Below are positions 1 to 7,859 of a stretch of 35,277 nucleotides of DNA, one piece after another. Both the position numbers and the translations under genes were made by a program. Under the pieces are notes generated by a model, which was not told where the DNA came from, searched no databases, and saw only the letters and a list, made by a program, of their open reading frames with translations. Source of the stretch: Hyphomicrobiales bacterium (GTDB lineage: Bacteria; Pseudomonadota; Alphaproteobacteria; Rhizobiales; Xanthobacteraceae); assembly GCA_021730985.1 (NCBI GenBank), contig JAKFYI010000039.1, forward strand, positions 1 to 35,277. The letters run 5' to 3'. Every line of letters starts with the position of its first letter. The stretch's first letter is position 1.

Positions 1-29
1 TGGAAGTGGGGACGCAGGTCACCGTCTGA
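1..29 (+). CDS. Possible 3' end of an upstream gene (partial)
   Basis: The frame entering the window at base 3 reads EVGTQVTV and stops at TGA 27-29. It could be the last codons of a plus-strand gene lying left of the window. Eight residues are too few to name a family, and the other two plus frames are also open for a short distance (to 88 and 102), so this may be chance. Bases 30-145 show no convincing gene. Confidence 0.15.
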
Positions 30-145
30 CAGCGATGGAGACAATCGAGTCTTTGCCCACGATGCAGGCGGTGGCTGCGCGTGCGTAGCGCTGCCGAATT
101 GACTTTTTTCGGCGATGCTGATGGCCTGCCGCGAGGAGTTGACCC

Positions 146-481
146 ATGACCGATGAGACGAGAAATCCGCCGGTGCGCGACCTCACGCCTGAGGACGTGG
201 CCCGTGGCCTGGCCGAGGACCGCATGATCCTGGTGGATGTGCGCGAGCCGAACGAAATCGAGGTGGAGCGCTATCCCTCCGCGGTGGTGGTGCCGCTGTC
301 CACGTTCGACCCCGCCGAAATTCCCGACCCGCAGGGCCGCCAGGTGGTGTTTGCCTGCCGCTCCGGCCGCCGCTCGGTGACGGCCTCGCAGGCGGCGCAG
401 GCGGCGGGCCTGCCGTATGACGCGCATCTTGCCGGTGGAATACTGGCCTGGAAGGCGGCGGGTCTCCCCACCGAGAGCTAA
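146..481 (+). CDS. Single-domain rhodanese-like sulfurtransferase
   Basis: A 111-residue single rhodanese domain, the usual size for stand-alone members. The VDVREPNE motif at about residues 30-37 is the classic first rhodanese signature. The active-site loop CRSGRR (71-76) carries the expected persulfide-forming Cys71, and the fold ends with the typical GGILAWKAAGLP. It has no signal peptide, so it is probably cytoplasmic. The start is well supported: GAGGAG lies about 7 bases before ATG 146. The family moves sulfane sulfur between thiol carriers; the physiological partner cannot be read from sequence. The gene ends 35 bases before the polyamine-binding protein gene on the same strand, so they may be co-transcribed, although no functional link is obvious. 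Confidence 0.9.
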   Translation: MTDETRNPPVRDLTPEDVARGLAEDRMILVDVREPNEIEVERYPSAVVVPLSTFDPAEIPDPQGRQVVFACRSGRRSVTASQAAQAAGLPYDAHLAGGILAWKAAGLPTES

Positions 482-516
482 AATCGGCGTGTTGGGAAAG
501 CCTGGGAGACTGGCCG

Positions 517-1629
517 ATGCGCCGCGCGTTTGCCGTTGCTGTCTTGTGCGTGCTGATGATCGGGGCGGAAACGCCGCCGGGGACGGCGCAGTCGCGCGTC
601 GTCAACGTCTACAACTGGTCCGACTATATCGAGCCTGGCCTGCTCGAAGCGTTCACCAAGGAAACCGGCATCAAGGTCCGCTACGACACCTTCGATTCCA
701 ACGACACGCTGGAAGCCAAGCTGCTGGCCGGCAAGTCGGGTTATGATCTGGTTGCGCCGACCGCATATTTCCTGGAGCGGCAGATCAAGGCCGGACTATT
801 CCAGCCGCTCGACAAGTCGAAGCTGAAAAATATCGGCAACGTTTGGCCCGAAATCGCGCGGCGGTTGAACACCTACGATCCCGGCAACCGGCACGCCGTC
901 AACTACATGTGGGGCACCACCGGCATCGGATACAACGTCAAGAAGGCGCAGGCGATCCTGGGCGGCGGCGCCAAGCTTCCCGATGCGATGGCGTCGTGGG
1001 ACATCGTGTTCAAGCCGGAAAATCTGTCGCGCTTCAAGGACTGCGGTGTCCACATGCTGGACTCTGCCGACGACATCTTCTCGGCGGCGCTCAACTACCT
1101 CGGCCTTAATCCCAATTCAAAAGCGCAGGCCGATCTGGAGAAGGCCGCGGCGCTTTTGACAAGCGTGCGTCCGAGCGTCCGAAAATTCCATTCCTCGGAA
1201 TTCCTCAACGCGCTCGCTTCCGGCGAGATCTGCCTGGTGCTGGGCTGGTCGGGCGACATCAAGCAGGCGCAGAAACGCGCCGCCGAGGCCAAGGGCGGGG
1301 TCGAGGTCGGCTATGTGATCCCCAAAGGTGGGGCGCAGATGTGGTTCGATAATTTTGCCATTCCGAAGGACGCCAGGAACGTCGCCGAGGCGCACGCCTT
1401 CATCGACTACATGCTGCGGCCCGAAGTGGCGGCGAAGAACACAAGCTTCATCGCCTATGCCAACGGCAACCTCGCCAGCCAGAAGCTGATCGATCCCGCG
1501 GTGTTCAACGATCGTTCGGTCTATCCGGACGAGGAAGGAATGAAGAGCCTCTACATCATCACCGCGAACGACCAGAAGACGCAGCGGCTGATCAACCGGC
1601 TCTGGATCAAGGTCAAGACCGGGCGTTAA
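517..1629 (+). CDS. Polyamine ABC transporter substrate-binding protein (PotF/PotD-like)
   Basis: A 370-residue periplasmic binding protein with an N-terminal signal peptide (hydrophobic 4-17, likely cleavage near TAQS, about residue 25). The mature start VVNVYNWSDYIEPGLL matches the PotF/PotD hallmark, in which the Trp and Ser/Asp of YNWSDY contact the ligand. The MWGTTGIGYN segment and the C-terminal region of repeated helices also fit the spermidine/putrescine family. It would capture polyamines in the periplasm for an ABC importer, but no permease or ATPase gene lies nearby, so either they lie left of the window or this protein serves a distant system. The stop TAA at 1627-1629 abuts the stop of the convergent lpxXL gene at 1630 with no base between them. 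Substrate is inferred, not shown. Confidence 0.88.
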   Translation: MRRAFAVAVLCVLMIGAETPPGTAQSRVVNVYNWSDYIEPGLLEAFTKETGIKVRYDTFDSNDTLEAKLLAGKSGYDLVAPTAYFLERQIKAGLFQPLDKSKLKNIGNVWPEIARRLNTYDPGNRHAVNYMWGTTGIGYNVKKAQAILGGGAKLPDAMASWDIVFKPENLSRFKDCGVHMLDSADDIFSAALNYLGLNPNSKAQADLEKAAALLTSVRPSVRKFHSSEFLNALASGEICLVLGWSGDIKQAQKRAAEAKGGVEVGYVIPKGGAQMWFDNFAIPKDARNVAEAHAFIDYMLRPEVAAKNTSFIAYANGNLASQKLIDPAVFNDRSVYPDEEGMKSLYIITANDQKTQRLINRLWIKVKTGR

Positions 1630-2538
1630 TCAGCGCCAGCGCCGGTGCAGCCACAGCCATTGCTCGGGATGGGCGCGCACCCATCCCTCCACCACGCTGG
1701 TGATGAGTTGCATGGTGGCCTGCACATCGACTTTTCCGTCGGCGCCACGGATCGCAGACATCGGCTCGGTCAGTTCGAGCTTGAAACGCGTGCCGCCGTG
1801 GCGCACCACATGGGCGCCGTAGATCGGGCAATCGACGTGCTCGGCCAGCCGAGCGATCATCGGCGAGGTGCGGGCGGGCCTGCCGAAGAACGTCACATCG
1901 ACGCCGCGCGTGCTGTACTGGTCCACCAGCATGGCGACATGGGAGCCGCGCGCCAGGGCTTCCGCGGCTTTGAGCGGGGTGTCTAGGCCGGTGCGGATCA
2001 GCGTGCCCATGATGCCCGTGCGCATTTTGATCACGGCGTCGGAAATGGCGGCGATGTTGGGCGGGCGGAAAATCACCGCCGTGTCGAGCCCGTAGCTGGT
2101 CGCCGCGACCGACGAGATTTCCCAGTTGGCAAGATGCGCCGAGAACACCAGCGCAGGCTTGCCGTCGTCGCGCATCCGGATGAAGCGCTCGTAGGATTCG
2201 TAGGACGGCAGCATGCGCCCCCGCTCGGGATGCGCCGGATCGTAGTCCCACAGCCGGTCGAGGTGGATGAATTCGGCGCCGACCCGGCCGATGTTCTCCC
2301 ACACGCCGAGCAATATCTTCTCGATCTCCTCGGCAGATTTTTCCGGATAGGCGGCGACGAGGTTGGCGCGGCCGATGCGATGCTCCGGCCACCACGGTCC
2401 GATAATCCGCAACAGCCAGCCGCCGATGTTTGACAGCCAGTCGGGCTTGATCAGGCGCATGATCCGGAACAGCGCGATCGTGAAAAAGCCGATCGTGGCG
2501 TCCTTGGCGCGCTTGAAACTCGATGAGCGGAAAAACAT
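1630..2538 (-). CDS. lpxXL: Very-long-chain fatty acid lipid A acyltransferase LpxXL
   Basis: A 302-residue member of the LpxL/LpxM (HtrB/MsbB) lysophospholipid acyltransferase family. Residues 15-50 form an amphipathic to hydrophobic membrane-associated segment, and the HX4E catalytic motif is seen as H135-LANW-E140. In Rhizobium, LpxXL moves the 27-hydroxyoctacosanoyl (C28) chain from AcpXL to the lipid A precursor at the inner-membrane cytoplasmic face. The specific name rests on position: it is the last gene of the acpXL cluster, nine bases after adh2XL, in the same order as described for Rhizobium leguminosarum and Sinorhizobium. By sequence alone it could be called a generic lauroyl acyltransferase. 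Start ATG 2538 fits the family N-terminus. Confidence 0.88.
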   Translation of the reverse strand: MFFRSSSFKRAKDATIGFFTIALFRIMRLIKPDWLSNIGGWLLRIIGPWWPEHRIGRANLVAAYPEKSAEEIEKILLGVWENIGRVGAEFIHLDRLWDYDPAHPERGRMLPSYESYERFIRMRDDGKPALVFSAHLANWEISSVAATSYGLDTAVIFRPPNIAAISDAVIKMRTGIMGTLIRTGLDTPLKAAEALARGSHVAMLVDQYSTRGVDVTFFGRPARTSPMIARLAEHVDCPIYGAHVVRHGGTRFKLELTEPMSAIRGADGKVDVQATMQLITSVVEGWVRAHPEQWLWLHRRWR

Positions 2539-2547
2539 CGGGCGGGC

Positions 2548-3570
2548 CTAGAACCGCACCACGATCTTGCCGAACACCTGGCGGCTTTCCAGCCGGGCCA
2601 GGCCGCGCTCCAGTTCGGCGACCGGAACCTCGGTGTCGATCACCGGCGTGAGGCCGCCCGCCATCTTGGCGAGGCTGTCTCGGATATTGCGCATCGAGGC
2701 GCCGAACGAGCCGATAATGCGGTACTGCTGCTGAAACAACTGCATCAGATTGAATTGAACGGTTGGGCCTGCCGTCGCGCCGCATGTCACCAGCCGGCCG
2801 CCGCGCTTGAGCACCAGCAGCGATCCATTGAAGCCTTCGCCGCCGACGTGCTCGAACACCACATCGACGCCCTTCTTGTTGGTGAGTTTGCGGGTGATCG
2901 TCTCGAACCGCTGCGTGCGGTAGTTGATCACATGGTCGGCGCCCAGCGCCTTGGCCTTGGCCGCCTTGTCGTCGTCGCCCACCGTGGTGATGACCGTGCA
3001 GCCGATCGCCTTCGCCATCTTGATGGCCGCCGTGCCGATGCCCGAGCCGCCGGCCTGAACCAGAATGGTTTCGCCCGGCTCCAGCTTGGCGTTGTCGAAC
3101 AGCATGTGCTGCACGGTCGCAAACCCGATCGGCGCGCAGGCCGCATCGATCATGCTCACGCCCTTCGGCACCGGGATGACCAGCCGGGCCGGCAGGTTGA
3201 GCCGCTCGCGGGCAAAGCCGTCGAGGTGGAAGCCCATGATGCCGCCGACGTTTTCGCAAAGATTGTCGCGGCCCTCGCGGCAGGCCTTGCAGGTTCCGCA
3301 GGTCATGGCGCCATACATCACGGCGGGATCGCCGGCCTTGAAGCCCGTGACGCCGGGCCCCACCGCGGCAATCTCGCCCGATGCTTCGGCGCCGACCACG
3401 AGCGGCAGCTTCCGCTTGGCGAACGCCATGCCGCGGAAGCCCCAAAGATCGAGATGATTAAGCGCCACCGCCTTGACGCCGATCTGGACCTCGCCGTCGC
3501 CCGGTGGCGGCGGCGCGGCCTGATCGGCAAGCTCGATCTTGCGGTCGGAGACGAGGGTGAGGGCGCGCAT
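2548..3570 (-). CDS. Zinc-type alcohol dehydrogenase of the VLCFA lipid A cluster (Adh2XL)
   Basis: A 340-residue medium-chain dehydrogenase/reductase. The N-terminal GroES-like domain carries the catalytic-zinc environment (NHLD near 43-46, GAEASGEIAAVG near 66-77) and a structural-zinc cysteine cluster, CGTCKACREGRDNLC. The Rossmann fold has QAGGSGIGTAAIKMAK. ATG 3570 begins MRALTLVSD, the normal start for this family; an open frame continues upstream but runs into fabF1XL. In rhizobia this gene, called adh2XL or fabXL, sits between fabF1XL and lpxXL and is thought to act in VLCFA synthesis, perhaps in a reduction step or in handling the omega-1 oxygen; the exact reaction is not established from sequence. 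Fourteen bases separate it from fabF1XL. Confidence 0.85.
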   Translation of the reverse strand: MRALTLVSDRKIELADQAAPPPPGDGEVQIGVKAVALNHLDLWGFRGMAFAKRKLPLVVGAEASGEIAAVGPGVTGFKAGDPAVMYGAMTCGTCKACREGRDNLCENVGGIMGFHLDGFARERLNLPARLVIPVPKGVSMIDAACAPIGFATVQHMLFDNAKLEPGETILVQAGGSGIGTAAIKMAKAIGCTVITTVGDDDKAAKAKALGADHVINYRTQRFETITRKLTNKKGVDVVFEHVGGEGFNGSLLVLKRGGRLVTCGATAGPTVQFNLMQLFQQQYRIIGSFGASMRNIRDSLAKMAGGLTPVIDTEVPVAELERGLARLESRQVFGKIVVRF

Positions 3571-3584
3571 CGGCTGCTCGCGCC

Positions 3585-4868
3585 TCAGCGCGGCTCCAGT
3601 CCGATGACCAGCGACACGTTCTGTCCGCCGAATCCGAACGAGCTCGACACCGCGTGGCGAAGCTGCGCCACGTCGCGCGCCACGTTGGGAACGACGTCGA
3701 GCGGAATCGCCGGGTCGGGCACGTTGTAGTTGATGGTCGGCGGGATGCGGCCGCTGCGCAGCGTCATCAGCGTGAACACCGCCTCGACCGTGCCCGCAGC
3801 CGACAGCGTGTGGCCGATCATGGATTTGTTCGACGACATCGGAATCTTGTTGGCGCGCTCGCCGAACACGGCGGTGACGCCAAGGCATTCCATTTTGTCG
3901 TTCTCCGGCGTGCCGGTGCCGTGCGGGTTGATGTAATCGATCTCCTCAGGCTCCAGACCCGCGTCGCCGAGCGCGTTGCGAATGCAGCCGATGATCGGCT
4001 TGCCGTCAGGGCTCGAACGGGTGCGGTGAAACGCGTCGGCCATCTCGCCGCAGCCTTCCAGCACGCCGAGGATCTTGGCGCCGCGCGCCAGCGCCGAATC
4101 CAGGCTTTCGAGCACGACGGCCGCGGCGCCTTCCGCCATCACGAAGCCGTCGCGGTTCTTGGCGAACGGCTTTGCAGCGGCCTCCGGCGCTTCGTTGGAG
4201 GTGGACAGCGCCGACAACAGCGAGAAACGGATCAGCGACTCCGGATTGACCGATCCATCGGTGCCGACGCAAAGCGCGGCGCCGGTTTCGCCGCGCCGGA
4301 TCGCCTCGACGCCGAGCTGGATCGCGGTCGCGCCCGAGGCGCAGGCGGTGGACAGCGAGATCGGCGAGCCCTTGGTGCCGAACTTCTCGGCGATGCTGTT
4401 GGCCACCGAGCCGAGTTGGAACCGGTGATGGATGGCCGAAAATTGTCCGTTGGCCGATGCGCGCAGCAGATCGTTGTATCCGACTTCGGAATTGCCGCGT
4501 GCGGCAGCGGCCACCTCGAAGCGCTGCGGCCATTCGATCTCGATCGGCGGCACGGCGAGGAAGAGCGGGCCGGGGAAATCGCCGGCCGTGCCAATGCCCG
4601 CTTCGGTGATCGCTTCGTCGGCGACGACCGTTGCGAGCCGCTCCGACAGCGCGGGCGTGGAGTAGGGCTCGACGCCCATGAAATCGATGGTGCCGGCCAT
4701 CTTGGTCTTGAGGCCGTCGGTCGGGAAACGCTTGATCGCCTTCACGCCGGACTGGCCGGCCGTGAGTTTCGCCCAGTTCTCCGTCTTGCCGGCGCCGAGC
4801 GACGTCACCACGCCCATGCCGGTGATCACCACGACCGGGCGATTTTGCTTGTCCTTGGTGGCAGGCAT
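3585..4868 (-). CDS. Catalytic beta-ketoacyl-ACP synthase FabF1XL
   Basis: A 427-residue FabF-type condensing enzyme with the full catalytic triad: Cys176 in STACASGA, His316 in NPHGTGT and His353 in IGHTLSAAG. It would extend AcpXL-bound acyl chains with malonyl units to reach C26-C30. ATG 4868 is preferred because GGAGAG lies just upstream; a GTG at 4883 overlaps the fabF2XL stop as GTGA and would add five residues. It is translationally close to fabF2XL, which lacks the catalytic cysteine, so the two probably form a heteromeric pair. An unusual feature is the long stretch PLFLAVPPIEIEWPQRF before the active site, in place of the typical FabF segment. Named by the conserved acpXL-lpxXL gene order. 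Confidence 0.9.
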   Translation of the reverse strand: MPATKDKQNRPVVVITGMGVVTSLGAGKTENWAKLTAGQSGVKAIKRFPTDGLKTKMAGTIDFMGVEPYSTPALSERLATVVADEAITEAGIGTAGDFPGPLFLAVPPIEIEWPQRFEVAAAARGNSEVGYNDLLRASANGQFSAIHHRFQLGSVANSIAEKFGTKGSPISLSTACASGATAIQLGVEAIRRGETGAALCVGTDGSVNPESLIRFSLLSALSTSNEAPEAAAKPFAKNRDGFVMAEGAAAVVLESLDSALARGAKILGVLEGCGEMADAFHRTRSSPDGKPIIGCIRNALGDAGLEPEEIDYINPHGTGTPENDKMECLGVTAVFGERANKIPMSSNKSMIGHTLSAAGTVEAVFTLMTLRSGRIPPTINYNVPDPAIPLDVVPNVARDVAQLRHAVSSSFGFGGQNVSLVIGLEPR

Positions 4869-4879
4869 TGTTCTCTCCG

Positions 4880-6073
4880 TCACGATCCGGCTTCGACCAG
4901 CGCCATTCCTTCGCCCCAGGCGTGGCCCACGCCGGTGACGACGATCTGGCGGAGCTGGCCCGTCATGGGCCGCTCGACGCCCGATTCATCGAAGGGCGGA
5001 TACAGGTTACCACGGCTGAGCGCCAGCGCGGCTAGAGCCACGTTCATGGCGAACGACGGCTCGTCGGCATGACCGACGTAGGTTCCGCTGGCGCGGACGG
5101 GAAGATCCGGGTGCTGGGCGAAAAACGCGCGCTCCTCGGCGGTCGCGGGTTCTGCGCCGCTCGCTCCCGACAGCACGGCGCAGTGGCCGCTCTCGATGCG
5201 GGTGGAAATCTTCTTCCACAGATTTTCGAGCGAGGCCGTCACGTCGCCGGACCGGCGCTTGCTGCGATCCGATTGCACGGCGGCCAACCGCGCGATCCGT
5301 TTCGCGCCGCGTGCGTCCGCATGGCCGCGCTCCTCGATCACCAGGAAGGCGCCAAGCGAGCCGATCGCCACGCCGCCTTGCGCGCCGCGCTGCCAGACCG
5401 GGTGGAATTCATTCTTGAGGTTGTAGCCGCCGAACTCCTTGATCATCAGCAGATCGGGACGCTCCGCGTTGAAGCCGCCACCCACCAGCCCGATGCTGCT
5501 CTGTCCGGCGGTGATACGGGACAGCGCGATACGCAAGGAATCGTACCCCGCGGCTTCTTCGCCCATGAAGGTGCGCGAGGAGCCGGTGACGCCGTGCACG
5601 ATCGACACGTTGCCGGCGAGCAGATTGGACAATTGCGCCAGGAATAACGTCGGCCGCAGGCCGCTCATCAGCCGCTCGTTGAGATAGATCCCTGCGTCGG
5701 CGGCACCGGCGATGCCGGTCATGATGCTGGCATCGACCGCGAAATCGCGCTCGCCGCCGCCGGCTGCAACGATCATGTCCATGCTCGCGAGCAATTCGGC
5801 GCTGCCCTTCACCCCGGCGGATTCCAGCGCAAGCCCCGCGGCGTAGGTGCCGATGCGCTGCCACGCCTCCATCTGGCGCTGATCGCCCTTCTTCGGGATC
5901 TGCTTGTCGAAATTAATCGGCGCCAGCGGATGCACGATGTAGGGCGCGAATGTCTTGGTGTCGGGCTGCGGCCGGCCGGTTGTCAGCGCGTCCCAGTGTG
6001 CATCCGGGCCTTCGCCGAGATTGGACACGATGCCGATGCCGGTGATCCAGACCTCGCGGGCGGCATCAGCCAT
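4880..6073 (-). CDS. Non-catalytic ketosynthase-like partner FabF2XL
   Basis: A 397-residue thiolase-fold protein starting MADAAREVWITGIGIVSNLG, a clear ketosynthase N-terminus. Where FabF1XL has the catalytic Cys in TACASG, this protein reads VTGSSRTF (about 162-169), so no nucleophile is present; the only cysteine in the protein is Cys298. The first catalytic His region (NPHGTG) is replaced by LSGASG (301-306), while the second is kept as His335 in VGHADEPSF. This loss pattern resembles the chain-length-factor subunit of type II polyketide synthases. It likely pairs with FabF1XL to shape the pocket for very long chains; that is inference. It overlaps fabZXL by 8 bases at its start and the alternative fabF1XL start by 4 bases. 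Confidence 0.85.
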   Translation of the reverse strand: MADAAREVWITGIGIVSNLGEGPDAHWDALTTGRPQPDTKTFAPYIVHPLAPINFDKQIPKKGDQRQMEAWQRIGTYAAGLALESAGVKGSAELLASMDMIVAAGGGERDFAVDASIMTGIAGAADAGIYLNERLMSGLRPTLFLAQLSNLLAGNVSIVHGVTGSSRTFMGEEAAGYDSLRIALSRITAGQSSIGLVGGGFNAERPDLLMIKEFGGYNLKNEFHPVWQRGAQGGVAIGSLGAFLVIEERGHADARGAKRIARLAAVQSDRSKRRSGDVTASLENLWKKISTRIESGHCAVLSGASGAEPATAEERAFFAQHPDLPVRASGTYVGHADEPSFAMNVALAALALSRGNLYPPFDESGVERPMTGQLRQIVVTGVGHAWGEGMALVEAGS

Positions 6074-6539
6074 GGGACATGGCCTTCATGGGGAACGAGA
6101 TGCGGCCGGCCACCGCTTCCATGCTGGCGCGAAAGTCGGGGCTCGGAAATGCCATCAGCCGGAACGTCATGGTCGCCTCGCAGACCGCTTTGCCCGCGGA
6201 CCTGATGGATGCGGCGGTGATCATATAGCCCGAACCCTCGTGGGTCAGAGTGGCCGACACGTCGAGCGTTTCTCCCGGGGTGACGAAGGTGCGCAGCTTG
6301 GCTTCCTTCACGGCGGCCAGGAACGGCATCCGCTCGAACTTGGTGTGCCCGATGATGAGCCAACCGGATGCCTGTGCCATGCTTTCGATCAGCAGCACGC
6401 CCGGCATCAGCGGATGGCCCGGGAAATGACCTTCAAAAACGGTGCTCTCTGTTGGCACCACCGCTTCGGCGTGAATGGTCTGCTTTTCGAGGTCGAGCGC
6501 GGTGATCCGGTCGATTAGCTGGAAGTACTCGATCCGCAT
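6066..6539 (-). CDS. 3-hydroxyacyl-ACP dehydratase FabZXL
   Basis: A 157-residue hot-dog-fold dehydratase. The FabZ signature is complete: GHFPGHPLMPGVLLIESMAQ spans about residues 37-56, with catalytic His38 and Glu52 at the spacing seen in FabZ. It would dehydrate 3-hydroxyacyl-AcpXL during each elongation cycle of the very-long-chain fatty acid. The 157-residue length is slightly longer than housekeeping FabZ because of a C-terminal tail. The gene starts 28 bases after acpXL and overlaps fabF2XL by 8 bases, so it is the second gene of the operon. The name is based on the dehydratase motif plus cluster position. Confidence 0.9.
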   Translation of the reverse strand: MRIEYFQLIDRITALDLEKQTIHAEAVVPTESTVFEGHFPGHPLMPGVLLIESMAQASGWLIIGHTKFERMPFLAAVKEAKLRTFVTPGETLDVSATLTHEGSGYMITAASIRSAGKAVCEATMTFRLMAFPSPDFRASMEAVAGRISFPMKAMSHG

Positions 6540-6566
6540 GGGTCCCCTGGCGTCACGCGCCCCCGG

Positions 6567-6848
6567 TCAGGCACCCTTGGCGGCGACCAGCTCGTCGATG
6601 CGGGCGCAGAGGTTCTGCAACACGAAATACTGCTCGGTGGTCGCCTTGCCGTCGTTGACCTCTTGGGTCCACTGCTCGAGCGGCAGCTTGATGCCGAATG
6701 CCTTGTCGATGGCGAAGGCGATGTCGAGAAAGTCCAGGCTGTCGATGCCCAAATCGTTGATCGAATGGCTCTCCGGCTTGATCGTTTCGCGCGGAATATC
6801 GCAGGTTTCGGCGATGATGTTGGCCACGGTATCGAAGGTCGAGGGCAT
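6567..6848 (-). CDS. acpXL: Acyl carrier protein AcpXL
   Basis: A 93-residue acidic acyl carrier protein. The phosphopantetheine attachment site is Ser37 in [11 protein letters not shown], and helix III and the C-terminus ([20 protein letters not shown]) are longer than in housekeeping AcpP (about 78 residues), as is typical of AcpXL. It carries the growing 26-30-carbon acyl chain that LpxXL later places on lipid A. It is the first gene of the minus-strand cluster, so the promoter should lie in 6849-7028; the only ribosome-binding candidate before ATG 6848 is a weak AGAG about 8 bases upstream, although carrier proteins are normally made abundantly. Confidence 0.92.
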   Translation of the reverse strand: MPSTFDTVANIIAETCDIPRETIKPESHSINDLGIDSLDFLDIAFAIDKAFGIKLPLEQWTQEVNDGKATTEQYFVLQNLCARIDELVAAKGA

Positions 6849-6881
6849 CGCAAGTCTCTGATTGTAACGAGGGTTTTTGGT

Positions 6882-6901
6882 CGCCCGGCCGGAGCCGGGC
6901 G
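6882..6901 (-). promoter_or_regulatory. GC-rich hairpin in the acpXL upstream region
   Basis: Bases 6882-6889 and 6894-6901 form an 8-bp perfect GC stem around the loop CGGA, about 33 bases upstream of acpXL and downstream of phnE2. There is no U-run after it on either strand (the minus side continues GACCAAAAACCC), so it is not a classic terminator. It could end phn transcription weakly or lie in the acpXL leader. The rest of 6849-7028 shows no gene. Confidence 0.3.
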
Positions 6902-7028
6902 CGCAGCAGAGCCGGTTTCCGAGCCGTTCCCCCCGCCGGTGGCGGATGCCCCGTATAACGAACGGGGCTCACGAGTTCAATGGCGGCACAATTGACCGGG
7001 AGGCCGCGAAAACCGATCCATTCGGGCG

Positions 7029-7859
7029 TCAAATGATCCGGCTGCGCGCCCAGGAGGTGGCGATTTCGGCCACGATCACGATGCCGAAGATGACGGCCAG
7101 CACCAGCCCGGCCTGGTCCCAATAGAGATTCGATAGCGCGGTATCGAGCGCCATGCCGAGGCCGCCGCCTCCGACCAGGCCGAGCACCGCGGATTCGCGC
7201 ACGTTGATGTCCCAGCGGAACATCGCCAGCGCCAGGAACGCCGGCTTCACCTGTGGCCAGATGCCCTTGATCAGCACCGCGAGTGGCGGCGCGCCCGCGG
7301 CCTTGAGCGCCTCGATCGGGCCGGGCTTGGCCTCCTCGATCGCTTCGGACAGGAACTTGCCGGTGAACCCGATCGAATGGACTGCGATGGCCAGGGTGCC
7401 TGCGAGCGCGCCCGGTCCGAACACGGCCACGAAGAACAACGCCCAGATCATGGCGTGCACCGACCGCGTCGCGACCAGGATGAAGCGTCCGATGCTGTTG
7501 AGCAGCACCGAACGGGTCACGTTGCGCGCGACCAGCAACGCGACCGGCGTGGCCATCGCCACGGCGAGGATGGTGCCGAGCGTTGCGGTGTGCAGCGTCT
7601 CCATCAGCGCCGCGTGCACGACCTTCGGATACCAGCCCCAGTCGATCGGCCACATGCGGACGAACAGGTCCGCGGTCTGCTGGGGCGCGTCGTACAGGAA
7701 CTCGGGGATGATCTCGATGCTTTGCAGCGACCAGACGATGCCGATCAGAACCACGATGTAGAACAGCGAGCGCATTACGCGTTCGGTAAAGGTGAAACGT
7801 TGCCAGTGCCGGACATGGGCTCCGGCAGGGCCGGCCGGGATCATGTCAGCGGTGCTCAT
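7029..7859 (-). CDS. phnE: Phosphonate-type ABC transporter permease (second subunit, PhnE2)
   Basis: A 276-residue inner-membrane permease with about six hydrophobic helices, beginning near residue 32 (LFYIVVLIGIVWSL). The cytoplasmic EAA-type loop is visible around EALKAAGAPPLAVLIKGIWPQ, the site where the ATPase docks. The family is PhnE, which carries phosphonates or related oxyanions inward. ATG 7859 overlaps the phnE1 stop as ATGA, which fixes the start; a longer open frame continues upstream but lies inside phnE1. It is similar in plan to phnE1, and two-permease phnCDE1E2 loci are known in rhizobia. Last gene of the operon; stop TGA at 7029-7031. Confidence 0.87.
   Translation of the reverse strand: MSTADMIPAGPAGAHVRHWQRFTFTERVMRSLFYIVVLIGIVWSLQSIEIIPEFLYDAPQQTADLFVRMWPIDWGWYPKVVHAALMETLHTATLGTILAVAMATPVALLVARNVTRSVLLNSIGRFILVATRSVHAMIWALFFVAVFGPGALAGTLAIAVHSIGFTGKFLSEAIEEAKPGPIEALKAAGAPPLAVLIKGIWPQVKPAFLALAMFRWDINVRESAVLGLVGGGGLGMALDTALSNLYWDQAGLVLAVIFGIVIVAEIATSWARSRII

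Noticed and set aside
1613..3445. Long minus-strand open frame of 610 codons across lpxXL and adh2XL
   Set aside because: It is Arg/Gly/His-rich out-of-frame translation typical of GC-rich DNA and covers two well-supported genes in another frame.
3654..5072. Plus-strand open frame of 472 codons opposite fabF1XL and fabF2XL
   Set aside because: Antisense shadow; composition is low-complexity Arg/Ala/His and the opposite strand holds two clear ketosynthases.
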